Source of the DNA: Candidatus Protochlamydia amoebophila UWE25 | GTDB lineage: Bacteria > Chlamydiota > Chlamydiia > Chlamydiales > Parachlamydiaceae | Reading direction: 5' to 3' | Length of the DNA stretch: 64,000 nt | Assembly (NCBI RefSeq): GCF_000011565.2 | Contig: NC_005861.2 | Coordinates: 744,001 to 808,000 of the forward strand | Shown here: positions 56,619 through 64,000 of the stretch, one piece after another | Numbering within the stretch: the first letter of the stretch is position 1 | Layout: every line of letters begins with the position of its first letter | The notes under the pieces: model-generated | Databases searched by the model: none | Told to the model about the DNA's origin: nothing | Seen by the model: only the letters and a program-made list of their open reading frames with translations | Translations under genes and position numbers: made by a program

Positions 56619-56955
56619 AAACAATCTTTAAAAATAGATTTGACTCAAAAATTAAATTGGTTTCCCAGTGATGCTAAATGTTGTCACAATTATTCACAAG
56701 TGAATTGGAAAGTTGTTTTTGAAAAGAAAAAGAAAGCGCCAACACTTTATGAATTTAGGTGATTTAAGCGGAAGTGGTTAAAATAACCAACTTTAAATTT
56801 TTTAGAGTTTTAAACTTTTGCTAATGGTACAAAAATAATTTTAGAATTTTATGAGTCGTTTGTTTGAAAAGCAAAATGAGATTATCATTTTATAGCTAAT
56901 GGTAAAAATATATTTTAAATTCTATTTTTTAATTTTCATGCCATTTGATAAATCG
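56619..56955. other. region between the RND operon and lptG
   Basis: About 335 bases. It holds an imperfect direct repeat (GCTAATGGTAcAAAAATAAT at 56820-56850 and GCTAATGGTAaAAATATATT at 56894-56923) and a small hairpin AGTGGTTA-aaa-TAACCaACT at 56773-56792. No gene is visible. Confidence 0.4.
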
Positions 56956-58038
56956 TTATTTCAAGCGGGCAAAGCGATAACTATAAAAGCTGAATACAAG
57001 AATAAAAGGTAAGCCTATAGCCCAAATAGGAGGAAGAACTTGCCTTTTAGCTAACACTTGGGCCGCATCCATAAGCATATAAAAAGCAATTAGGCCAAAT
57101 AGAGAATAAATATAAATAAAGAAAATAGGTATCTGGCGCGAAAAGCGAACGCAAGAAGGAGCTGGTGCTAAAATCGCTAGCAGACAAAGCCAAGGCATGA
57201 GAAGTTTCCAGTAAAATGCAGTCGCAATTTTGCTTTCTTTTTCACTTAAGTTGGCGAAAAGACTGGGCTGTTGAAAAAATAGATTTGTTAAAGGCAAAAT
57301 ATCGGGATCTAAAATAGCAGATTGCAAAAGTTCTTGATTAAATAGCAAATTTTTAAATTCATATTGACTATATGCCTGTTGTTGTAATAGTTCGCCGTTA
57401 GGCTGTCTTAAAAGATGATCAACAAAATAACCGACAGGTATTTCTTTATTTGGGCATAAATATTTGGCTCGATAAATACTATCGATCGATTCAATCCAGT
57501 ACACATCAAAAAATTCTTCTTTTTCACTATCATAATTTTGATAAAGTAAAAGAGATCTATCTTCTAGAACGACATGTTTAACGGTAATTTCCGGCAATTG
57601 CCGTTTTTTTTGGTGCTTTGTTGCGTTTTCGAGATGGCGTAATTTTTTAAGGGTGGAAGGCAAAACAAACTGTTCATTTAGATAAAGTAAGCAAACAAAT
57701 GCTAAGGCAATCATAAGAAAAGGACGCATCAAAGTTTTCAGTTTGATTCCGCCTGCCATCAGAGCAACTAACTCTTGATGAGTATTTAAAGTACAAACTG
57801 TTTTAATAAATGCAATCAATAAAGCAAGCGGAATGAGAATTTCCGCTCGACTCGCTAGAATAAAAAGATAATAGCGAATGAGTTCTCGTATACGCAGCTG
57901 TATATGATGATGTGGAAGAGCACTTGTATGACTTGCATAGTCAATGAGAACATACAGACCATAAAAACAAACTAAAAAAAGAAGAAAAACTTTAATAAAT
58001 TCACTGACAAAATATCTTTCCCAAATGCTTCTAAACAT
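56956..58038 (-). CDS. lptG: LPS export permease LptG-like (YjgP/YjgQ family)
   Basis: Inner-membrane subunit of the LptB2FG exporter that extracts lipopolysaccharide for transport to LptD. The 360-residue protein begins with the family start SIWERYFVSEFIKVFLLFLVCFYGLYVLIDY and has six hydrophobic helices, two blocks of three, around a large periplasmic jellyroll-type domain (VKHVVLEDRSLLLYQNYDS). LIAFIKTVCTLNTHQELVALMAGGIKLKTLMRP (read in parts) is the coupling helix with conserved Glu. The ATG overlaps the stop of the upstream lptF by one base. Confidence 0.85.
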   Translation of the reverse strand: MFRSIWERYFVSEFIKVFLLFLVCFYGLYVLIDYASHTSALPHHHIQLRIRELIRYYLFILASRAEILIPLALLIAFIKTVCTLNTHQELVALMAGGIKLKTLMRPFLMIALAFVCLLYLNEQFVLPSTLKKLRHLENATKHQKKRQLPEITVKHVVLEDRSLLLYQNYDSEKEEFFDVYWIESIDSIYRAKYLCPNKEIPVGYFVDHLLRQPNGELLQQQAYSQYEFKNLLFNQELLQSAILDPDILPLTNLFFQQPSLFANLSEKESKIATAFYWKLLMPWLCLLAILAPAPSCVRFSRQIPIFFIYIYSLFGLIAFYMLMDAAQVLAKRQVLPPIWAIGLPFILVFSFYSYRFARLK

Positions 58039-59201
58039 TATTCAATTCCATTGCTAATTCGATTGAGTGTCCAAAGTGAAATGATATCGATTAGGATGAG
58101 AGGTAAAAGATATAAAGCGAAAGAAAGATAAAACTGTTGATCTAATCCCTTAGCCAAAAAAAAAGTTGTCAGATAAAATGTTGTTAGGATTATAACGATC
58201 AATAAATTTTTATGTTTACGTTGCCGGCTAATATTCATTCCAAAAGCAGTTCCCATAAGTGTGAAACTTATCACAGCAAAAGCAATTGATGACCGTTTAG
58301 CGATTTCTGAAAGGCTTTTATGAAATTGCCCTTTTAAATCTTTGACAATAACAGGTTTTTTATTTTCTAATTTTGCTTGGCGAAGTGCCTGCTTCTGTTC
58401 CTGAGCGCGAATTAAAAGCAAAGGGAGCTTAAGATAGTCATTATTCACAGTCCAGACTTTTTTTTGCAAGATTTGAGAAAAATCCTCGACATGGGTAGTA
58501 GATTTTTTCATATTTTCAATCAACAAGTCATCAAAAGTGTTCTCTTGATTGAGAGATGTTGTTGTTAACAACGTGGCTCCTTGAGCAGTAAAAATAGAAG
58601 AAGATGCTTTAAGTTGTTTTGCAATGAATAAGTTAATTCTTTGATGGTGCTGACTTGGAATCGCAAAAACAGCATCGGTAGCCATTTCTCCTACCCGAGA
58701 AGGGCCTAGAGAGTCAAAATAGAGCCCTTTAAGCCTCATTAGATGCTTATTATTGAGAAGCAGTAAAGGATTAATCGAACGGAGTTCACTTTTAAGAATA
58801 TTTGTTTGAAGGTGAGTTTGCGTAGCGACTTCGGAAACTATCCAAAAATTGAAAATTGTGAGAAAGGCGGCTGTTAATAAAATGGGCGCAAGAAGATCTT
58901 TTAAAGCAAAACCGCAAGCACGTAAAGCTGTTAATTCATGTGTATTAGAAAGGCGCTGAACAAAAATCAGAGAGGCAATCAAACATGAAAGAGGAAGTGC
59001 TATAGGAAGTATATAAGGTATTTGATAAAACGCAAACAATAAAATGTAAGAAATCGGAGCTCCTAATGCAGCGAAGTTGGCGATTTCATCCAAACGCATT
59101 GTAAGTAAAATCGAAATGAATGCAAAGACGCAAGCGAAAACAATTTTTAAAAAATGGTTAATGGAGTAACGCCACAAAATAGGGATCACAAATTTTTCCA
59201 A
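58038..59201 (-). CDS. lptF: LPS export permease LptF-like (YjgP/YjgQ family)
   Basis: Partner of LptG in the LPS exporter, 387 residues. LSNTHELTALRACGFALKDLLAPILL is the conserved coupling segment, with six hydrophobic helices around a periplasmic domain. The start is uncertain: TTG at 59201 or the GTG at 59189, neither with a strong ribosome site. It is the first of the two coupled genes (TAATG overlap). The pair sits beside tilS and ftsH as in Chlamydia. Confidence 0.83.
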   Translation of the reverse strand: MEKFVIPILWRYSINHFLKIVFACVFAFISILLTMRLDEIANFAALGAPISYILLFAFYQIPYILPIALPLSCLIASLIFVQRLSNTHELTALRACGFALKDLLAPILLTAAFLTIFNFWIVSEVATQTHLQTNILKSELRSINPLLLLNNKHLMRLKGLYFDSLGPSRVGEMATDAVFAIPSQHHQRINLFIAKQLKASSSIFTAQGATLLTTTSLNQENTFDDLLIENMKKSTTHVEDFSQILQKKVWTVNNDYLKLPLLLIRAQEQKQALRQAKLENKKPVIVKDLKGQFHKSLSEIAKRSSIAFAVISFTLMGTAFGMNISRQRKHKNLLIVIILTTFYLTTFFLAKGLDQQFYLSFALYLLPLILIDIISLWTLNRISNGIE

Positions 59202-59403
59202 CTATATGAAGAGGTTTATAGGCAAAACTAAAAAGTAGTTATTTATACATTTATTTTTCAATTTGGTATGATGTGCCTACTAGATTAATTAATCACCGAA
59301 TTTGATACAATAGAGCTTACTAAACACGGGTTCAATGCAGTCGAGTTATTCAGGAAAGAAGAAAGCAGATTTCTAGACAATTTTTCAGAAATGAGGATGA
59401 AAT

Positions 59404-59739
59404 GTGAAACAAGAATGGTATATTTCCATTAATGGATTTAAAGAAGGCCCTTTTAGTCCTAGTGAGCTTAAAGCAGATGTGCGCGTTAATCCGGATACTT
59501 TAGTTTGGAAGAAAGGATTTAAGGAATGGGTTCAAATACGTTTTATCAAAGAACTGGAATCCGTATTTAAGGATGAGCCTTTATCATCTAATCACGAAAT
59601 TGGAAGAGAACCTTTACCTTCAAAATTGGTTGATGAAGAGGGAACGTTAACTATTCAACAGGATCCTTTTCCATTTTTACTTTGGATTTTGATTTTGCTT
59701 CTATCTTTAATTTATGTCTTGTATTTGCTTAAAAAATGA
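59404..59739 (+). CDS. GYF_2-domain protein with a C-terminal membrane anchor
   Basis: A 111-residue protein. The N-terminal WYISINGFKEGPFSPSELKADV (residues 5-26) is the GYF_2/DUF4339 fold, typical of protein-protein adaptors, with Gly-Pro-Phe conserved. A variable middle precedes the C-terminal helix FPFLLWILILLLSLIYVLYLLKK (residues about 89-111), which anchors the domain to the inner membrane, cytoplasmic side. The start is GTG. Its end overlaps or abuts tilS, so both are one transcript. Partners are unknown. Confidence 0.75.
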   Translation: MKQEWYISINGFKEGPFSPSELKADVRVNPDTLVWKKGFKEWVQIRFIKELESVFKDEPLSSNHEIGREPLPSKLVDEEGTLTIQQDPFPFLLWILILLLSLIYVLYLLKK

Positions 59740-59749
59740 GAAACTAAAT

Positions 59750-61090
59750 GTGATTAATCAAGTTAAAAGATTTATCAAAAAGTATTGTAAATCAACACAG
59801 CCACTTCTATTAGCTCTTTCAGGAGGTGCTGACTCTCTTTCTCTTTTTTATTGTTTACTTGCTTGCCGATTAGAAGGAATTCTCTCTTTTCATGTTGCTC
59901 ATGTTGATCATGGTTGGCGTGAAGAGAGTGCCAAGGAAGCAACCATATTGAAAAATTTAGCAGAGCAACACCAAGTTCCTTATCATCAGCTGAAAATCGA
60001 TCTCTCACAATTAGCTGGAAATTTAGAAGATGCCTGTCGAAAACAACGGCAGAAATTTTTTAAGGAAATTTGCCTGCAAAATAATTTACAAGCTGTTTGT
60101 CTAGGACATCAAGAAAATGATCAAGTGGAGACTGTTTTAAAAAGAATTTTAGAGGGATCTCACTGGTCTCATTTTGACGGATTAAAAGAGAGAATGTGGC
60201 ACGATCAAGTCCAGTTTTTACGTCCTTTACTAGGAATTCAGAAAGATGAGATTTTAGCTTTTCTGAAAGGAAATCAACTCAAAGCGTTTGAAGATGGGAC
60301 AAATTGTGACGAAAGATTTATGAGAGCTCGCATGCGACGAACTATTATTCCAGACTTAAATCGATCCTTTGGGAAGAAAATAGACAACTCATTAGTTTAC
60401 ATTGCATCTGAAATGAGTGAATTAAAAAATTTTTTTTTAGGCCGAGTGTCTCCTTTACTAGGTCAGATCGTTAAAGGTCCTTTTGGAGTCTATTTAAATT
60501 TAGCCAACCATCCCTCTATAGATCTGGTTGAAATCAAGTATCTTTTACGTTTAATCAGCGAACAAGAATTATTTTTTCTATCTCGACAAATCCTTCAAAG
60601 AGCATCAGAGGCAATTGAAAAGTTGGAGCCCCAACTAAGTTTTGAGATGGGAACGAAAAAAATCGTTATCGATCGAGGACATTTTTTTATTCTTTCAAAA
60701 AAAACTGCATGTAAGAATCCAAACTTGCAAATTTCTGGCTCTAGCCTTCAGTATTATGGGAAATGGATGATAAAAACGAATGAGAGTTTCTATCATCAAA
60801 ATTTACAAGCTTCAACTTGGTTAGATGGTTGGCGTGGTTATTTAAAAACATATCTTCCTCTGGATAAGTATGTATTAGGGCAGGCCTCTAAACACGCCAA
60901 ACTTTTAAGACATCACTCCACAATCAATAAATGGTGGAGTTCGCATCACGTTCCTCCCTTTTTACGCTCTTTTTTTCCAGTAATTTGGCAACATAATGAA
61001 ATTGCTCATGAATTTTTAACTGGTTTAGAAAGACAAAATTTGCAAGAAGGAGAAAAATGTTTGCAAATAGAATTAAGTTATCTTACATAA
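59750..61090 (+). CDS. tilS: tRNA(Ile)-lysidine synthetase
   Basis: Converts cytidine 34 of tRNA-Ile(CAU) to lysidine, changing its reading to AUA. The PP-loop LALSGGADSLSLFYCLL (near residue 20) binds ATP, with VAHVDHGWREES and LGHQENDQVETVLKRI as further N-type motifs and RARMRRTIIPDL typical. About 446 residues from the GTG at 59750; an ATG at 59714 would overlap the previous gene and is less likely. The C-terminal domain is present. ftsH follows downstream. Confidence 0.92.
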   Translation: MINQVKRFIKKYCKSTQPLLLALSGGADSLSLFYCLLACRLEGILSFHVAHVDHGWREESAKEATILKNLAEQHQVPYHQLKIDLSQLAGNLEDACRKQRQKFFKEICLQNNLQAVCLGHQENDQVETVLKRILEGSHWSHFDGLKERMWHDQVQFLRPLLGIQKDEILAFLKGNQLKAFEDGTNCDERFMRARMRRTIIPDLNRSFGKKIDNSLVYIASEMSELKNFFLGRVSPLLGQIVKGPFGVYLNLANHPSIDLVEIKYLLRLISEQELFFLSRQILQRASEAIEKLEPQLSFEMGTKKIVIDRGHFFILSKKTACKNPNLQISGSSLQYYGKWMIKTNESFYHQNLQASTWLDGWRGYLKTYLPLDKYVLGQASKHAKLLRHHSTINKWWSSHHVPPFLRSFFPVIWQHNEIAHEFLTGLERQNLQEGEKCLQIELSYLT

Positions 61091-61416
61091 GAAAAATACA
61101 ACAGCATATCAGAATTTTTGTGATTTCAATGTGAGATGTTGTAGTAAATTAAAAAATATCTTAAGTTGTGGATTTTGTGGGAATTGGAATTTAGTTTATG
61201 TTTGTGTGGTGAAACCATAAAAATTTTCATCTCATATCCTTACAACCAGTTCGCTAAAAAATATCAACTAGAATGAGCGAGAGAAACTTTACAAGAAGTC
61301 TATTATTGAATGCGAATACTTCCTGTGGTAGAATGAACAAACCAATGCAATTATTAGTACAGACTTTTTCTAGATAGTGATTGAGAAAAGGTCGTCAAAT
61401 CGAATGTTAGGAAATT
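61091..61416 (+). other. tilS-ftsH intergenic region
   Basis: About 325 bases with no gene. It probably holds the ftsH promoter; I see no convincing -35/-10 pair or hairpin. Confidence 0.4.
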
Positions 61417-64000
61417 ATGTCAGACGATAACAAGCAAGATTTTAAAAAGGGAATTTCAAACAGCTTTGTTTGGTTTCTCATGGCCGCCTTTTTGTTTGCC
61501 TTAATGGTACAAAATTTTATTGATACCAAATTTGCCAAAGTGTCTTTTAGCTATCAGTTAGAACATTTAGTCAATTTACAGCTTTTACAACCGGAAGATA
61601 GTCGTAAAATTGCTTTAAATGACAATTTGGTGACTTTCAGCGGTAAATTTAGAGATAGGCTGACAGAAGAAGGGAAAACGCGTTATAAATACTTAGAGTT
61701 ACTTGACACGAATCATGAACTTAAAGCTGAACAAGCACGTGTTAAAGATGAAATTAAAACTCTGAAAACAAAAGTTTTCGATTCTGCTAGTTTGTTTTTG
61801 CAATTAAGCGGCTTATCGATTCCTAAGGGGGGATATGTTGTTGTCGATGACATGTACAATACTCCCGAAGAAGATCAGAGTGTGGTTATTAAAGATTTAC
61901 CGAAGTCTGCTGTCGAAAGTTTGGTTAGCTTGGAAAAAGAATATGAAGCTGCCCGACAAAATCCAACGGCAGAGTCTTTAAAAAATTTAGGTAACTTAAT
62001 CAATGAACTTTTAAGAAATTTGCGTTCGCCCGCTCTTGGAATTGGATCTGAAACAATTAAGCAATCCCTTAAAGGAATTGATAAAGAAGTGGCAGATAGT
62101 GGAGCAACTTCTTTATCTGAACAATTAGCTGCTTATGGTCATGCTTTAGTTAACCTAAAAGCTATTATTGATGAATTAAATCATGAAGAGGATCACATTC
62201 GTTTAGCCAAACTACGAAGTGTTCGTAATTATAAAGAAACGTTGGATGAATATAATCAAATCAACACACGCTTAGACGATAATCAAATTCAGTTAGACAA
62301 GGCTCGTCAATCCGTATCGAATGTTATTTGGTATTTTAACAATCAAGAGCTTTCAACAAAAGCTTTAGAAAAACAAGATCCTGAAGTTTACAATCAATGG
62401 TTTAGCAAAGCTAAAGAAGAGTGGGCTAATTTTAGCCACAATCGAGGAGGCATTTTTAGAGCCCCAGATCAACCTCTTAACGCTGTCCTTGAAAAAACCT
62501 TCAAAAGCGAAGAACCTTCTCCAAATTATTTTAGCTACTTGTTTACCTTATTACCTGTTTTATTAGTAATTTTAGTTTTGTATATGCTTTTTGCAAGGCA
62601 AATGAAGGGAATGGGTAATACGGCAATGAATTTTGGAAAATCTCCAGCCCGGCTTCTCAATAAGGGAGATAACAAAATTACATTCAAGGATGTAGCTGGA
62701 GTAGATGAAGCATTAGAAGAACTTCAAGAGATTGTAGAGTTCTTAAAGAACCCTCAAAAATTTACTTCGCTTGGTGGTAAAATTCCAAAAGGCGTTTTAT
62801 GCATTGGACCTCCAGGAACAGGTAAAACATTGATAGCAAAGGCTGTAGCTGGGGAAGCCGACCGCCCATTCTTTTCTATTTCAGGTTCCGACTTCGTAGA
62901 AATGTTTGTAGGAGTAGGAGCGAGTCGAATTCGAGATCTATTCGAACAAGCAAAAAAAGCGGCTCCTTGTATCATCTTCATGGATGAAATTGATGCTGTG
63001 GGCCGCCACCGCGGAGTTGGAATGGGCGGAGGTCACGACGAACGAGAGCAAACATTAAACCAACTTCTTGTTGAAATGGATGGTTTTGACACGAATGAAG
63101 GTGTTATTTTAATGGCTGCGACTAATCGTCCAGATGTATTAGACAAAGCGTTATTACGTCCAGGCCGTTTTGACAGACGAGTCATTATTGGATTACCAGA
63201 TATTAAAGGTCGTTATGACATTTTAAAGGTTCATGCTCGACGCATTAAAATGGATCCTTCAATCGATTTAATGGCAATTGCACGCAGCACCCCAGGTTCT
63301 TCTGGAGCTGATTTGGCAAATATATTGAATGAATCTGCTTTACTTGCTGCTCGTAAAGGAAGGACAGCTGTCACTGCGCAGGAAACGATTGAAGCTCGTG
63401 ACAAAGTTTTGTATGGAAAAGAGCGGCGAAGCTTAGAAATCGATGAAAATGAAAAAAGAACAACAGCTTACCATGAATCAGGCCATACTGTTGTCGGATT
63501 AATTGTGAAAAGCGGAGATCCTGTCGATAAAGTGACCATCATACCTAGAGGAATGTCTTTAGGGGCAACTATGTTTCTTCCTAAAAAAAATCGTGTGAGC
63601 TATTGGAAACAAGAACTGCATGATCAACTTGCTGTCTTGATGGGTGGACGTGTCGCCGAAGAAATTTTTGTCGGAGATGTGTCTAGCGGCGCTCAACAAG
63701 ACATTGAACGGGCAACGCAATTAGCTCGCAGTATGGTTTGCAAGTGGGGTATGAGCGATAAATTAGGTGCTGTTGCTTATGATGAACGTTCGGAAGGTGG
63801 CGGTCAATATGGCTTTGGTGATCATCACGAGAAAACTTATTCTGATGAAACTGCGCAAGCTATTGATTCCGAAGTCCGCCGTATTTTAGACGAAGCACTT
63901 GCTATTGCCCGTAAAATTATTTTGGATTATAAAGAACAGGTCGAGTTATTAACTCTGATGTTGATTGAGTTTGAAACACTTGACAGTGAAGATATCCAAG
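61417..64000 (+). CDS. ftsH: ATP-dependent zinc metalloprotease FtsH (3' end outside the window)
   Basis: Membrane-bound AAA+ protease that degrades unstable and misassembled membrane and cytosolic proteins. The frame is open to the last base (861 codons) and the C-terminus lies beyond the window. The N-terminal helix ([19 protein letters not shown]) is followed by an unusually long periplasmic region of about 340 residues, then a second helix ([19 protein letters not shown], near 372). The AAA domain has Walker A GPPGTGKT (near 464), Walker B IIFMDEID, and the zinc site is HESGH (residues 686-690). TAGGA precedes the ATG by six bases. Confidence 0.95.
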   Translation, partial: MSDDNKQDFKKGISNSFVWFLMAAFLFALMVQNFIDTKFAKVSFSYQLEHLVNLQLLQPEDSRKIALNDNLVTFSGKFRDRLTEEGKTRYKYLELLDTNHELKAEQARVKDEIKTLKTKVFDSASLFLQLSGLSIPKGGYVVVDDMYNTPEEDQSVVIKDLPKSAVESLVSLEKEYEAARQNPTAESLKNLGNLINELLRNLRSPALGIGSETIKQSLKGIDKEVADSGATSLSEQLAAYGHALVNLKAIIDELNHEEDHIRLAKLRSVRNYKETLDEYNQINTRLDDNQIQLDKARQSVSNVIWYFNNQELSTKALEKQDPEVYNQWFSKAKEEWANFSHNRGGIFRAPDQPLNAVLEKTFKSEEPSPNYFSYLFTLLPVLLVILVLYMLFARQMKGMGNTAMNFGKSPARLLNKGDNKITFKDVAGVDEALEELQEIVEFLKNPQKFTSLGGKIPKGVLCIGPPGTGKTLIAKAVAGEADRPFFSISGSDFVEMFVGVGASRIRDLFEQAKKAAPCIIFMDEIDAVGRHRGVGMGGGHDEREQTLNQLLVEMDGFDTNEGVILMAATNRPDVLDKALLRPGRFDRRVIIGLPDIKGRYDILKVHARRIKMDPSIDLMAIARSTPGSSGADLANILNESALLAARKGRTAVTAQETIEARDKVLYGKERRSLEIDENEKRTTAYHESGHTVVGLIVKSGDPVDKVTIIPRGMSLGATMFLPKKNRVSYWKQELHDQLAVLMGGRVAEEIFVGDVSSGAQQDIERATQLARSMVCKWGMSDKLGAVAYDERSEGGGQYGFGDHHEKTYSDETAQAIDSEVRRILDEALAIARKIILDYKEQVELLTLMLIEFETLDSEDIQ

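Noticed and set aside
56820-56923. Imperfect direct repeat GCTAATGGTA as a possible attachment site or CRISPR unit
   Set aside because: Only two degenerate copies, no integrase, no cas genes, and no regular spacing.
1-64000. Insertion sequence, prophage, CRISPR array or toxin-antitoxin module
   Set aside because: I found no transposase, integrase, phage structural gene, cas gene or repeat array on either strand.

Overview
The window is a 64 kb piece of AT-rich bacterial chromosome from a chlamydia, most likely an amoeba-associated environmental one (Parachlamydia/Protochlamydia type). The chlamydial markers are an adjacent pair for the cysteine-rich envelope proteins OmcA and OmcB, the order infA - tRNA-Thr - tuf - tRNA-Trp - secE - nusG - rplK - rplA - rplJ - rplL - rpoB - rpoC, and the lptF/lptG - tilS - ftsH neighbourhood. 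Genes absent from human-pathogenic Chlamydia as I know them (a MurF-alanine racemase fusion, a tripartite RND efflux system, endonuclease V, CsbD, a frameshifted dodecin) point to the larger genomes of the amoeba symbionts. The species name is inference.

Layout. 0-2.6 kb: the end of an NMT1/ThiY-like solute-binding protein, an M24 peptidase, a small membrane protein, and a convergent ABC ATPase. 2.9-6.6 kb: an aromatic amino acid permease, then a DUF2760 protein paired with a divergent Hsp70. 6.6-9.3 kb: a decayed gene, sufE and a coiled-coil protein of unknown function. 9.6-23.5 kb: the translation/transcription block from infA to rpoC, closed by a strong terminator. 23.8-27 kb: a glycine-zipper lipoprotein and an LptD-like protein. 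27.4-33 kb: gene relics, a HEAT-repeat protein, maf, a small hypothetical gene, and a large protein with a possible HEPN-like segment. 33-35.4 kb: omcA-omcB. 35.8-40.4 kb: xseA-xseB-dxs-nadK. 40.6-45 kb: an alanine/glycine symporter, endonuclease V, and a DUF948 + YtxH cluster whose last member has a histone-H1-like tail. 46-51.4 kb: tRNA-Ser, an M32 carboxypeptidase, murF-alr, a frameshifted dodecin and csbD. 51.4-56.6 kb: an RND pump operon. 56.9-64 kb: lptG and lptF, a GYF_2 tail-anchored protein, tilS and the start of ftsH.

Functionally the window joins core gene expression to envelope building (LptD/F/G, OmcA/OmcB, MurF-Alr, RND pump) and stress or turnover functions (Hsp70-like, FtsH, CsbD, NadK).

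Most notable observations: (1) nusG is split by a single-base frameshift in an A/G run. (2) The rplK leader has nested helices whose apical loop is complementary to the rplK Shine-Dalgarno. (3) A dodecin gene is disabled by a frameshift, and at least two other genes are decaying. (4) OmcB has a lipobox and an OmcA-like Cys/Pro-rich N-terminus. (5) A DUF948/YtxH/H1-tail operon may be a lineage-specific system. All assignments come from reading motifs and gene order; no database search was run.
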